Assembly (NCBI RefSeq): GCF_002887775.1
Contig: NZ_LOCM01000015.1
Coordinates: forward strand, 159,617 to 223,616
Origin: Streptococcus penaeicida
GTDB lineage: Bacteria; Bacillota; Bacilli; Lactobacillales; Streptococcaceae
Length of the DNA stretch: 64,000 bases
Reading direction: 5' to 3'
Positions 45,723 to 54,708 of this stretch are shown here, one piece after another (position 1 is the first letter of the stretch; each line of letters starts with the position of its first letter). The notes under the pieces are model-generated. The model saw nothing but the letters and a program-made list of their open reading frames with translations. It searched no databases and had not been told where the DNA came from. The translations under genes were made by a program, and so were the position numbers.

Positions 45723-45968
45723 TTAATTCAATTTGCTTAAAACAAATGAAACAACAACAACTACAATGACTGCACCAATAATTGATGGAATCAATGCCAT
45801 ACCTGCTAGGGATGGCCCCCATGCACCAAGTAATGATTGACCAACCCATGAACCAATGATACCTGCTAAAATGTTAGCAATCCAGCCCATTGAGCCACCA
45901 TGTTTTGTAAGAGCTCCTGCGATTAAACCGATAATACCACCAACGATTAATGTCCAAATAAGTGCCAT
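45723..45968 (-). CDS. GlsB/YeaQ/YmgE small membrane protein (copy 2)
   Basis: An 81-aa transglycosylase-associated (GlsB/YeaQ/YmgE) protein with three hydrophobic spans and the glycine-rich pattern GGIIGLIAGALTKHGGSMGWIANILAGIIGSWVGQ. It differs from the upstream copy (46091-46336) at only six residues, showing a recent tandem duplication or gene conversion. Confidence 0.92.
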   Translation of the reverse strand: MALIWTLIVGGIIGLIAGALTKHGGSMGWIANILAGIIGSWVGQSLLGAWGPSLAGMALIPSIIGAVIVVVVVSFVLSKLN

Positions 45969-46090
45969 AATAAATACCTCTTTTTCTTAATGATCTATAT
46001 AAGTTGAACTCTTAATAACTATTTAACTATTTTTAGTAATTAATTATTTAAATTCATTTCAAACAGTTGTCTAATAAGGAAATGATTATC

Positions 46091-46336
46091 CTAGTTCAAT
46101 TTACTTAAAGCAAATGATACAACTAATACAACAATGACTGCACCAATAATTGATGGAATCAATGCCATACCTGCTAGGGAAGGACCCCAAGCTCCTAATA
46201 GGGATTGACCAACCCAAGAGCCGATAATACCGGCTAAAATATTAGCAATCCAACCCATTGAACCACCACGTTTTGTAAGAGCTCCTGCAACTAGACCGAT
46301 AAGGCCGCCGACAATTAATGTCCAAATTAGTCCCAT
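46091..46336 (-). CDS. GlsB/YeaQ/YmgE small membrane protein (copy 1)
   Basis: An 81-aa protein almost identical to copy 2 (differences at residues 2, 12, 16, 23, 71 and 76). First gene of the operon GlsB-GlsB-AmaP-DUF2273-Asp23-CsbD-Asp23. The function of the family is not proven; it is co-regulated with envelope stress genes in many firmicutes. Confidence 0.92.
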   Translation of the reverse strand: MGLIWTLIVGGLIGLVAGALTKRGGSMGWIANILAGIIGSWVGQSLLGAWGPSLAGMALIPSIIGAVIVVLVVSFALSKLN

Positions 46337-46389
46337 AATCTTCTCCTATTCTAGTGCTCATGCACTTTCAAATTATTTGTATTCACATT

Positions 46390-46429
46390 TTAAAGTGACT
46401 ACTTTAAATAAAACCGGAATGTCAATCAA
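46390..46429 (-). promoter_or_regulatory. Palindrome overlapping a possible proximal promoter of the Asp23 operon
   Basis: TTAAAGT-GACT-ACTTTAA (46390-46407) has perfect 7-bp arms. On the minus strand TTGATT (46424-46429), 17 bp, TAAAGT (46401-46406) could be a promoter whose -10 lies in the palindrome. Both readings are tentative. Confidence 0.35.
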
Positions 46430-46526
46430 CTTTTAAATCCTTAATTAAATTTCAAATAATATCATGAACTATATATTAAATAAGGCTTTTTCTAAAGTGA
46501 CCACTCGTGTTTTTATTTATATTGTT

Positions 46527-46554
46527 ATTATACAATACTAAATCTGAGATGCAA
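46527..46554 (-). promoter_or_regulatory. Distal promoter of the Asp23 operon
   Basis: Minus strand TATAAT (46527-46532) with TTGCAT 16 bp upstream (46549-46554). It would give a ~185-nt leader before the first GlsB gene. The rest of the 312-bp gap (46337-46648) holds AAAGTGAC repeats and the pcrA terminator. Confidence 0.45.
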
Positions 46555-46597
46555 GAAAAAAGTATCATTTTTTAAAAAAAAAATTGAAATTTAATAA

Positions 46598-46643
46598 CAA
46601 AAAAGCCATAAAGCCTATTAGATTGGGCTTTATGGCTAAAATA
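46598..46643 (-). terminator. Intrinsic terminator after pcrA
   Basis: A 12-bp stem AGCCATAAAGCC / GGCTTTATGGCT with a 10-nt loop, followed on the minus strand by T6. Confidence 0.9.
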
Positions 46644-46648
46644 AATTT

Positions 46649-48934
46649 TTAAATTTTTTCAATCGGAGCAACACTGGCTAATAATTTTTTGAGTCCAATT
46701 TCTGGAAATTTAATTTTCAGCTCAGTTGAAGTACCACTTCCACTAACCTCTAAAACAGTCCCATCGCCCCATTTTTTATGACGGGCAATATCACCTATTT
46801 CCCACTCTTGGTCAATGCTTGTCTTTGTGTTAGAAAAAGGTAAATCATTGTCAGTGATTCTCTGAGGACTTCCTGGTTGAGCTTGTGATTTGCGAGATTG
46901 AATAGCTTGTGACAAACTCATTCCTTGCCCGAACTGTCTTTGATTTTGTTGGCTCATCTTAACGCCAAATGAAGTATTGGCTGGGCGAGCTAAGCCTTGA
47001 TAGGCAAGAAGATCATCAGAAATTTCTCTAAGAAATCGGGTCGGCTGATTATAATTGGTTTTACCATACAGAGTCCGAGTGCTAGCATTAGTTAGGAAAA
47101 GGATTTCCTCTGCTCTGGTGATACCAACATATGCTAAACGTCTTTCCTCTTCCAGTTCACTTTGTTCATCTAAAGCACGTGATAATGGGAAGACACCTTC
47201 TTCCATGCCAATTAAGAATACTATTGGAAACTCAAGTCCCTTAGCTGCGTGAAGAGTCATTAGGGTCACTTCAGCAACCTCAGTATCTGAATCATCCGTA
47301 TCAGCAATTAAGGCTAAATCATTTAAAAAGCGTCCTAATTTATCGAGACCATTTTCATCTGTCTCAGCCTTGGCAGAGTCATCAAAGTTTTTCGTTACTG
47401 AGAGAAACTCTTCAATATTCTCAATCCGAGCTTGACTTTCTAATGTGTTTTGAATTCTTAAAGCATCCAAATAACCAGATCTCTCTAGTATTTCTTCAGA
47501 TAATTCCGTTATTGTTAAGTGATCCAACCGCGACCGTAAATCACTAAGGAGAGTGGCAAAATCCATTATAGACTGAGCCGCTTTTCCTTTTAATGGCGAT
47601 AAAAAGAGATTACTTGCTGCTTCTAATAAGGATAATTGGTTATCATAGGCAAATTGTCGCAATTTTTCCAAAGTCCCTGGACCAACGCCTCGCTTAGGTT
47701 CATTAACGATTCGTTCAAATGAAATATTGTCAGCAGGATTGGCAACAATATTTAAATAAGAAATTAAATCTCTAATTTCTTTACGACTATAGAACTTAGT
47801 TCCGCCGACCATTGTGTACGGAATATTCGATTTTAGGAAAGCTTCTTCTATTGTACGTGATTGTGCATTGGTACGATATAAAACGGCAAAATCTTTAAAA
47901 CTCTTTCCAAGTTCCAGACACATATTTGACACTGTTGATGCGATAAAAACGGCTTCATCTCGTTCATCATTTGCACGATAATAGACAATTTGTTCACCGT
48001 CATTATTTTGAGTCCAAAGCTTTTTATCAATCCGATTACGATTATTTTTAATGACATCATTGGCTGCTTTTAGAATCGTTTTAGTTGACCGGTAATTTTC
48101 TTCTAAAAGGACCACTTTTGCCTGAGGATAATCTTTTTCAAAGTCAAGTATATTCTGCATGTCAGCGCCACGCCAACCGTAGATAGACTGATCTGCATCC
48201 CCAACAACACAGATGTTCTTGAATCGTGAGGCTAGCAATTTTACCAATTGATACTGAGCATGGTTAGTATCTTGGTACTCATCTACATGAATGTACTGAT
48301 AGCGTTGTTGGTAGTAAGCCAATACATCTGGATTCTTATCAAAGAGTCTAAGAGTTTGCATAATTAAATCATCAAAGTCGAAAGCTTCACTTCGTCTCAG
48401 TTCTTCTTGATAAAGTTTATAGCAGCGAGCGACAATTTGTTGGTACATATCACTTGCTTGAGCCTGGTAAGCAACTTCATCCAACAAATCATTTTTGGCA
48501 TTGGAAATAGTTCCTAAAATAGAGCGTTCATTCCACTTTTTAGGATCCAAATTCAGAGTTTTTAAAATCCTCTTCATCAGGGTTCTTTGTTCCCCGGGAT
48601 CAACAATGGTAAAATTTCGATTATAACCAATATGATCGGCTTCTCGTCTTAAAATCCGGACACACATGGAGTGAAAGGTAGCAATCAAAGTGTCTTGAGT
48701 TGCTGGATTTAAAGCTATAGCTCTTTCACGCATTTCACGCGCCGCTTTGTTGGTAAAGGTTATGGCTAAAATATTCCAAGGGTTTACAAATTTTTCATCG
48801 ATTAAGTAGGCAATTCGATGAGTCAAAACCCGAGTTTTACCTGAGCCTGCGCCGGCCATAATTAAAAGCGGACCTTCTGTCGTTTGAACTGCTTCCGCTT
48901 GTTTGTCATTCATTCCATTTAATAAAGGATTCAT
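46649..48934 (-). CDS. pcrA: ATP-dependent DNA helicase PcrA (UvrD family)
   Basis: A 3'-5' superfamily 1A helicase for repair and plasmid replication, 761 aa. Walker A is AGAGSGKT (about 28-35), with DEYQDTNHAQY (motif II), GDADQSIYGWRGAD (motif III), LEENYRSTKTIL (motif IV), VTLMTLHAAKGLEF (motif V) and LAYVGITRAEE (motif VI). The C-terminal PcrA tail (WEIGDIARHKKWGDGTVLEV) binds RNA polymerase in B. subtilis. Single gene. Confidence 0.97.
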   Translation of the reverse strand: MNPLLNGMNDKQAEAVQTTEGPLLIMAGAGSGKTRVLTHRIAYLIDEKFVNPWNILAITFTNKAAREMRERAIALNPATQDTLIATFHSMCVRILRREADHIGYNRNFTIVDPGEQRTLMKRILKTLNLDPKKWNERSILGTISNAKNDLLDEVAYQAQASDMYQQIVARCYKLYQEELRRSEAFDFDDLIMQTLRLFDKNPDVLAYYQQRYQYIHVDEYQDTNHAQYQLVKLLASRFKNICVVGDADQSIYGWRGADMQNILDFEKDYPQAKVVLLEENYRSTKTILKAANDVIKNNRNRIDKKLWTQNNDGEQIVYYRANDERDEAVFIASTVSNMCLELGKSFKDFAVLYRTNAQSRTIEEAFLKSNIPYTMVGGTKFYSRKEIRDLISYLNIVANPADNISFERIVNEPKRGVGPGTLEKLRQFAYDNQLSLLEAASNLFLSPLKGKAAQSIMDFATLLSDLRSRLDHLTITELSEEILERSGYLDALRIQNTLESQARIENIEEFLSVTKNFDDSAKAETDENGLDKLGRFLNDLALIADTDDSDTEVAEVTLMTLHAAKGLEFPIVFLIGMEEGVFPLSRALDEQSELEEERRLAYVGITRAEEILFLTNASTRTLYGKTNYNQPTRFLREISDDLLAYQGLARPANTSFGVKMSQQNQRQFGQGMSLSQAIQSRKSQAQPGSPQRITDNDLPFSNTKTSIDQEWEIGDIARHKKWGDGTVLEVSGSGTSTELKIKFPEIGLKKLLASVAPIEKI

Positions 48935-49077
48935 CTTATCTCCTTAAAATCTATCCATCAATTAACTATAAAATTATATCATTTTCTGACTAAAATGAAA
49001 AATGACCAAGTCAATGAAAGTAAGTTTCTTCTATATTCTTGAAATCGCAATCAAGATTGATATGGTCATTAATATGA

Positions 49078-49083
49078 TATAAT
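49078..49083 (+). promoter_or_regulatory. -10 box of the mntE promoter
   Basis: Extended -10 TGaTATAAT, with no good -35 at 17 bp. An inverted repeat, AATGACCA (49001-49008) and TGGTCATT (49063-49070), lies just upstream. Confidence 0.5.
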
Positions 49084-49110
49084 AGTTGCATTGAATACAA
49101 AGGAGTTACC

Positions 49111-50349
49111 ATGTCAGAATTAAATCCTATTAGTAATTTAAAACTCGCCAAAAGAGGACCAATAATAAGTATCATAGCCTACTTACTGATAAGTATTGCC
49201 AAGTTAGTCAGTGGTTATATGCTTAATTCAAATTCCCTGGTCGCCGATGGTTTTAATAACTTATCTGATATTGTTGGCAATGTAGCTCTTTTAATTGGAC
49301 TACAACTTGCTAGTCAACCCGCAGATGCTAATCACCGTTTCGGACATTGGAAGTTCGAGGATTTATCCTCCTTGATTACTTCCTTCATTATGTTTATTGT
49401 TGGCTTTCAAGTACTGATTCAAACCATTCAAAATATCATTGCTGGTAAGCAAAGTCCGGTTGACCCATTAGGTGCCATTGTTGGTGTCATTTCAGCCATC
49501 ATAATGCTTGGGGTTTATGCCTACAATAAACAGTTATCAAAAAAAGTTCGTTCTAGTGCTTTAGTTGCTGCTTCAAAAGATAATTTATCCGACGCGGTTA
49601 CTTCAATTGGTACTTCGGTTGCTGTTTTAGCGGCTTCACTTCATCTTCCCATTATTGACCGAATTGCTGCCATTATTATTACATTTTTCATTTTAAAAAC
49701 AGCTTATGATATTTTCATGTCCAGCGCCTTCAGTTTATCTGATGGTTTTGATAACAAACACCTTAAAAAATACGAAGAAGCTATCCTCCAAATCCCGAAA
49801 ATTTCAGCTGTTAAGTCACAACGGGGCCGAACATACGGGAGTAACGTATACCTTGATATTGTTCTAGAAATGAATCCCGACCTGTCCGTCTTTGAAAGTC
49901 ATGCTATTACCGAAGAAGTTGAACAACTACTAAGTGAAAAGTTCTCAATTTATGATATTGATATTCATGTGGAACCTGGTTTAATTCCAGAAGATGAACA
50001 GATTGATAATGTCACCAATAAACTCTTAAAAAACGAGAAAATGATCTTATCCAAACTACCTGATTTTCAAGAATTTATAGCAGAGGATTTTACCCAAATT
50101 AATGAAAATGGTCAAGTGCTAAACCGTCAAGAATTAATTGAAAATCCTATTTTTTACCCTTGCAACTTTGAAGATTTCCAACTTCAGTCTATCAGCCAAA
50201 AAACAAAACTCATTTCCTATCAACTAGATGGAAAGAGACATACCAGCATCTGGCGTCGCAACGAAGTTTGGTATTTGATTTTCCATCAAGTCACATCGAA
50301 ACAGTCAAGCCCATTAAAAACCAACCGTTATAAAATTACTAAAAAATAA
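49111..50349 (+). CDS. mntE: Cation diffusion facilitator, probable manganese exporter
   Basis: A 412-aa CDF antiporter with six spans. The first metal-site helix has NSLVADGFNNLSDIVG, and the second AASKDNLSDAVTSIGT. N/D ligands instead of the zinc-type H/D ligands match manganese-specific MntE of S. pneumoniae. The cytoplasmic ferredoxin-like domain (VKSQRGRTYGSNVYLDIVLEMNPDL) follows, and then an extra ~110-residue C-terminal region typical of streptococcal MntE. The ribosome site AAAGGAG precedes the ATG. Confidence 0.88.
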   Translation: MSELNPISNLKLAKRGPIISIIAYLLISIAKLVSGYMLNSNSLVADGFNNLSDIVGNVALLIGLQLASQPADANHRFGHWKFEDLSSLITSFIMFIVGFQVLIQTIQNIIAGKQSPVDPLGAIVGVISAIIMLGVYAYNKQLSKKVRSSALVAASKDNLSDAVTSIGTSVAVLAASLHLPIIDRIAAIIITFFILKTAYDIFMSSAFSLSDGFDNKHLKKYEEAILQIPKISAVKSQRGRTYGSNVYLDIVLEMNPDLSVFESHAITEEVEQLLSEKFSIYDIDIHVEPGLIPEDEQIDNVTNKLLKNEKMILSKLPDFQEFIAEDFTQINENGQVLNRQELIENPIFYPCNFEDFQLQSISQKTKLISYQLDGKRHTSIWRRNEVWYLIFHQVTSKQSSPLKTNRYKITKK

Positions 50350-50378
50350 AGCAAGTTCATTTTTGAACTTGCTTTTTA
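50346..50378. terminator. Bidirectional terminator between mntE and the amino-acid transporter
   Basis: AAAGCAAGTTCA / TGAACTTGCTTT, 12-bp stem with a T4 loop, and A/T runs on both sides. Confidence 0.9.
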
Positions 50379-50383
50379 ATATC

Positions 50384-51208
50384 TTATTTGACTTGATCCG
50401 TGGCTACATCTTCAGCAAACCATTTATTTGATATTTCTTGGAATTTACCATCTTTATAAAGTTTCTTGAAGGCTTTATTAATATTCTTGATAAGCGTTTT
50501 ATCCTCTTTGCGGACGCCAACAGCGAAGTCTTCACCTGTGTATTCACTCTTAGTGATGTTATAATTAGCTAATTCACCCTCTTGTTTCAAGTAGTAATTC
50601 GCATAGACTTTATCGATTAATAGTCCATCAATACGATCATTTTTAAGGTCAATAAAGGCTTGCGTAAAGGTTTCATATTGAGTCGCATCTTTATCTTTAA
50701 CAATATCTTTTAAGACTTTTGGATTCTTAGTAAAAGCATCATAGCCAGATGAACCTGATTGAGCACCTAGTACTTTGTCCTTCATGTCAGAGAAAGACTC
50801 AATACCTGCGGATTTTTTTGAAACTAAAACTTGTTCATTTTTCATATAGGGATTTGAAAATGCCACTTTTGCTTGACGTTCTTTGGTTACAGAATAGCCA
50901 TTCCAAATCATGTCAATTTTGCCATTTTTTAATTCTGTTTCTTTTAAGTCCCAGTTGATTGGTTGGAATTTAACTTTAATCCCATATTCAACGAAAACAG
51001 CTTTAGCTAATTCAACATCGAACCCTGTGTTTTTGCCATCTTTATCTTTAAAACCCATTGGGACAAAGGTATTGTCGAAACCAAGTGTAATGGTCTTTTC
51101 TTTCTGGTAAGTCTCCCATGAATCACCCTTTTTAGCTTGGCTATTGCCGCAGGCAACCAAAAGAAATGTAAAAGCTAGTGTTGATAGTGTCATTAGGAAT
51201 TTTTTCAT
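50384..51208 (-). CDS. Polar amino acid-binding lipoprotein
   Basis: Extracellular solute-binding protein family 3, 274 aa. The signal peptide ends in the lipobox LLVAC with Cys20. The family motifs ITLGFDNTFVPMGFKDKDGKNTGFDVELAKAV and NGKIDMIWNGYSVTKERQ are present. The substrate class is polar amino acids or cystine/glutamine-like; I cannot define it further. Start at 51208 is supported by GGAG 7 nt ahead; a longer in-frame version reaches into the ATPase gene. Third gene of a permease-ATPase-binding protein operon. Confidence 0.92.
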   Translation of the reverse strand: MKKFLMTLSTLAFTFLLVACGNSQAKKGDSWETYQKEKTITLGFDNTFVPMGFKDKDGKNTGFDVELAKAVFVEYGIKVKFQPINWDLKETELKNGKIDMIWNGYSVTKERQAKVAFSNPYMKNEQVLVSKKSAGIESFSDMKDKVLGAQSGSSGYDAFTKNPKVLKDIVKDKDATQYETFTQAFIDLKNDRIDGLLIDKVYANYYLKQEGELANYNITKSEYTGEDFAVGVRKEDKTLIKNINKAFKKLYKDGKFQEISNKWFAEDVATDQVK

Positions 51209-51227
51209 ACTTTTTCTCCAATTTATT

Positions 51228-51860
51228 CTATTTTGGGTTAACGGAAATAATTTGATCTGAGATAGACTGAGCAAAAGTCATATCATGGGTTACGACAATT
51301 TGAGTAATACCCATTTCACGGTTCTGCAAAATCAGTTTGGCAACTTCATCTCTTAGTTCGGGATCTAATGCAGACGTTGGTTCGTCATATCCAATAATTT
51401 GTGGATCAATCATCATTGCCCTTGCAAGAGCAACACGTTGTTTTTGTCCACCTGATAAGGAATAAGGATAAGCATGCAGATGATCTTTCAAGCCTAATCG
51501 GCTAAGTAAGTCCTCTGCTTTTTTCTTAGCCGCTTCTTTTCCTAAGCCCATTGTGATTGTAGGTGACAAAATTAAATTATCAAGGACAGATAAATGGGGA
51601 AATAATTGAAAATCTTGAAAAACAAAGCCTAAAAGATTGCGATTTTCCAAATGATTGATTGGCACTGTTTCTCCATTATAAATAATATCACCTGAATCAA
51701 TGGCTTCTAAACCTGCCAACATTCTTAATAGAGTTGTCTTTCCACCGCCTGAAGGGCCAACTAATGAAAGAATTTGACCATCAGCAACCGATAAGGAAAA
51801 CTTGTCGAAAATTTGTTTATGGCCAAATTGTTTGGAAATATTTTTAAGTTCTAACATCAC
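51228..51860 (-). CDS. Amino acid ABC transporter ATP-binding protein
   Basis: A 210-aa GlnQ-class ATPase, slightly short for the family (about 240-250). Walker A is GPSGGGKTT (Gly replaces the usual Ser), with LSGGQKQRVALARA, Walker [13 protein letters not shown] and H-loop VTHDMTFAQSISD. It lies 8 bp after the permease. Confidence 0.93.
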   Translation of the reverse strand: MMLELKNISKQFGHKQIFDKFSLSVADGQILSLVGPSGGGKTTLLRMLAGLEAIDSGDIIYNGETVPINHLENRNLLGFVFQDFQLFPHLSVLDNLILSPTITMGLGKEAAKKKAEDLLSRLGLKDHLHAYPYSLSGGQKQRVALARAMMIDPQIIGYDEPTSALDPELRDEVAKLILQNREMGITQIVVTHDMTFAQSISDQIISVNPK

Positions 51861-51868
51861 TGGCCTCC

Positions 51869-52510
51869 TTATTTGTAGTAGTTAAATTTCTTTTCAACTC
51901 GTCGTGATAGAATTGTGACCAAACCAATTAAGAGTAAATAGATCATTCCTGCAATAAACATTGGTGCTAAACTGGCGTCTCGATTAGCAGCTGTCTTACT
52001 GGCTAATAAGAGGTCTCCTACACCAAGGACATAAACTAGAGAAGAATCTTTGACTAAATTAATGACTTCATTGAAGACACTAGGTAAAACAACTTTGAAG
52101 ACTTGAGGCACAATGATATGATGAATCGTTTGAAGTTGTGTTAATTTCAAAACTTTAGCAGCTTCATATTGTCCTTTGGGAATAGCTTCAATACCACCAC
52201 GGAAGATCTCAGCAAAGTAAGCTGCGTAATTCATGGTAAATGCTAGAATGGCTGCCGGCATCCGGTCAAATGTGACTCCTATACTTGGCAAGACATAATA
52301 GAAAAAGATTAATTGTAAGAGCAAAGGTGTTCCCCGCATAATCCAGACATAAATAGTTAATAACCATTGCAATGGTTTAAACTGGACTTTCATCAGAAAG
52401 GCTATAAGCATACCCAAGGGGATGGATAATAAAATAACAATGAAAAAAACTTGTAAAGTCACTTTGGCACCATCTAAAAGACTGGGCAGGACTTGTAAAA
52501 TATATGACAT
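51869..52510 (-). CDS. Amino acid ABC transporter permease
   Basis: A 213-aa HisM/GlnP-class permease with about five spans and the EAA loop EAAKVLKLTQLQTIHHIIVPQVFKVVLPSV. RGTPLLLQLIFFYY is the family motif. I set the start at 52510 (MSYILQVLPSLL) with TTGGAG 5-6 nt before it. First gene of the operon. Confidence 0.92.
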   Translation of the reverse strand: MSYILQVLPSLLDGAKVTLQVFFIVILLSIPLGMLIAFLMKVQFKPLQWLLTIYVWIMRGTPLLLQLIFFYYVLPSIGVTFDRMPAAILAFTMNYAAYFAEIFRGGIEAIPKGQYEAAKVLKLTQLQTIHHIIVPQVFKVVLPSVFNEVINLVKDSSLVYVLGVGDLLLASKTAANRDASLAPMFIAGMIYLLLIGLVTILSRRVEKKFNYYK

Positions 52511-52609
52511 GTAAGCTCCAATTGTGAAAATAGTTGTTCTCATTATATCAAATTATCTAAATTTTTGGGAGAAATTTGAATAAAAATACAAGAAATGGAT
52601 TGAAATTGA

Positions 52610-52951
52610 CTATAATTTTTTAACAAATTCAGATTTCAGCTTCATAGCGCCGAAACCATCAATCTTACAATCAATATTATGGTCACCCTCTACTAACCGA
52701 ATATTTTTAACCCGTGTACCTTGTTTGATATCTTTAGGTGCACCCTTTACTTTAAGGTCTTTAATAACAGTTACAGTATCACCATCAACGAGTTGTGTAC
52801 CATTACTATCTAGAACTTTTACCCCATCTTCTTCTTGCAGACTTTCCGTTTGATCTGTAGCCCACTCAAAACCACACATGGGACAAATAAGCATAAGACC
52901 ATCTTCATAAACATATTCTGATTGACATTGTAAACAATTTGGTATGGACAT
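52610..52951 (-). CDS. PhnA/YjdM-type zinc ribbon protein
   Basis: A 113-aa protein with an N-terminal zinc ribbon (CLQC...CPMC, residues 6-27) and the C-terminal PhnA domain ([42 protein letters not shown]). The family was named for its place near E. coli phosphonate genes, but it is not needed for phosphonate use. Its role here is unknown. Single gene. Confidence 0.88.
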   Translation of the reverse strand: MSIPNCLQCQSEYVYEDGLMLICPMCGFEWATDQTESLQEEDGVKVLDSNGTQLVDGDTVTVIKDLKVKGAPKDIKQGTRVKNIRLVEGDHNIDCKIDGFGAMKLKSEFVKKL

Positions 52952-53050
52952 GGATGAAACTCCTTTTTATTCAATAAATTGTGTTTTTACTATTCTACTT
53001 TAGAAAAAGGTATTTGACAAGATGAATACGTTGTCAAAAGCATTAAAATT

Positions 53051-53083
53051 TAAAAACCCTTTCATATGGCTATGAAAGGGCAT
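53051..53083 (-). terminator. Terminator of the mannitol operon
   Basis: CCCTTTCATA / TATGAAAGGG with a 3-nt loop, then T5 on the minus strand. 7 bp past the mtlD stop. Confidence 0.9.
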
Positions 53084-53089
53084 GACTGC

Positions 53090-54238
53090 CTAATTTAGTG
53101 CTTCAATACTTTGAACAATTTCCTGAATCAAGTCTTGATCATCAAGTGACGTCACGTCAGCAACGACTTTTTCAAGATTATTCTCAGAAAGCATCAGTTG
53201 TAATTGATTACTTTGCTCATCTTGAGCATCCTTATACTTAAAGACGTAAGCCACTGTTTTAAGGAGATTATCATAAGCAAGGCCACGTTCTTTCAACTCG
53301 CGAATTGGGCGAATAAAGCGCTCATCAAAACCAAGTTTACGAATCGGCGTTCTAGCCACACGAACCACATCGTCAACAATGTAAGGATTCTCGAAACGAC
53401 TGATGATAACCTGATGATAAGCCTCTAATTCAGCAAGATCGAAGTCCCATTTAGCAACAAGTAAAGAACGAATTTCTGCTAAAACAGCTTCTAACTGTTC
53501 TTTTACCTCTGGCAATTGCAGAGCTTCTAAGATTGTTTTAGCCCCTGCGTGTGCGCCTGTATAAGCTGAGGTTGCATGACCAGAGTTGACTGAGAATAAT
53601 TTACGTTCGATGAAAGGCTCTAAATCAGCTTCGTAATGAACACCTTCAAGTCTCAAGTCTAGATTTTTCATACGACTCGTTTCAACAACCCACTCATTGA
53701 AAGGCTCAACCACAACAAAGAGAGGATCCTCATGACTTTGAGCTGGAACAATTCTATCAACGGCTGCATTAGGGAATCCAACATAAGTATCAAGATAAGT
53801 TAAATCTTCTTCAGAAAGATATTTACTCACTTCTTCCAACAAGAATTGTGAGCCACCAATCATATTTTCACAAGCCAATACATCTACTGCTTGAGTCACA
53901 CCTAATTGACGACGTTGCATAATCCCTTTAGCAATTAATTCAGCAATAAAGGGTAAGATATTTGGTCCAATAGCTGTTGTGATGATATCCGCTTGAGCTA
54001 CGGCTCCGACAACTGCTTCTGGATTAAGACGATTATTGATACCAGAGACATTAGAAACTGCAACATGACGTTTACCATCTTCTGCAATTTCAATTTCATA
54101 AGAATGTCTTTCATTTAAGGCATTGATAATAGCTTCATTAACATCAACAAACTGGATGGAAAAATCATTTGCTGCTAGGATTTCACCAATAAAACCACGA
54201 CCAATATTACCTGCTCCAAAATGTACTGCTTTTTTCAT
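53090..54238 (-). CDS. mtlD: Mannitol-1-phosphate 5-dehydrogenase
   Basis: NAD-dependent oxidation of mannitol 1-phosphate to fructose 6-phosphate, joining mannitol to glycolysis. The 382-aa polyol dehydrogenase has the N-terminal Rossmann motif HFGAGNIGRGFIGE and the catalytic lysine/histidine region RKLFSVNSGHATSAYTGAHAG. Last gene of mtlA-mtlR-mtlF-mtlD, 30 bp after mtlF. Confidence 0.96.
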   Translation of the reverse strand: MKKAVHFGAGNIGRGFIGEILAANDFSIQFVDVNEAIINALNERHSYEIEIAEDGKRHVAVSNVSGINNRLNPEAVVGAVAQADIITTAIGPNILPFIAELIAKGIMQRRQLGVTQAVDVLACENMIGGSQFLLEEVSKYLSEEDLTYLDTYVGFPNAAVDRIVPAQSHEDPLFVVVEPFNEWVVETSRMKNLDLRLEGVHYEADLEPFIERKLFSVNSGHATSAYTGAHAGAKTILEALQLPEVKEQLEAVLAEIRSLLVAKWDFDLAELEAYHQVIISRFENPYIVDDVVRVARTPIRKLGFDERFIRPIRELKERGLAYDNLLKTVAYVFKYKDAQDEQSNQLQLMLSENNLEKVVADVTSLDDQDLIQEIVQSIEALN

Positions 54239-54268
54239 TTTAACAACTCCTTCAGTTAAATTCAGTTC

Positions 54269-54706
54269 TTAGTCGACTGAATTCAATAATCTTACAACTT
54301 CATCAACACTTTTAGCATCTGCTAATTTAACCACATTATCAACATCTGCACAGAAAATAGAGATTTTTTGAATTAACTGTAAGTGTTCATCACCAATACC
54401 AGCAATACCGAATAATACGGTAGCAATTTGAGGGGCTTCTTCTGTACCGAAATTAACTCCGTCTGGTACTTGAACTACAGCTAAGCCAGATTTTTTAACC
54501 TTTTCTTTAGCTGCGTCTGTTCCATGTGGAATGGCAATAAAGTTGCCCATATAAACAGAGAGTTCCTCGTTACGGTCTACCATGGCTTGAATGTAGTCTT
54601 CTTCAACATAGCCGTTATCATAAAGTAATTGACCACAGTAACGAATGGCAGCTTCGTAACTATGGAAATTCTGATTGAGTTTGATTAATTCTTGTTGGAA
54701 TTCCAT
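54269..54706 (-). CDS. mtlF: Mannitol PTS IIA component
   Basis: A 145-aa stand-alone EIIA of the mannitol/fructose class. The phosphorylated histidine is in [14 protein letters not shown], preceded by [18 protein letters not shown]. It passes phosphate from HPr to the MtlA IIB domain. The start is 2 bp after the mtlR stop, so the two are coupled. Confidence 0.95.
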   Translation of the reverse strand: MEFQQELIKLNQNFHSYEAAIRYCGQLLYDNGYVEEDYIQAMVDRNEELSVYMGNFIAIPHGTDAAKEKVKKSGLAVVQVPDGVNFGTEEAPQIATVLFGIAGIGDEHLQLIQKISIFCADVDNVVKLADAKSVDEVVRLLNSVD

Positions 54707-54708
54707 TT

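Noticed and set aside
49001..49070. AATGACCA/TGGTCATT arms upstream of mntE
   Set aside because: Arms are 54 nt apart and lie upstream of the predicted transcription start, so they would not form an mRNA structure; no known manganese riboswitch features are visible.
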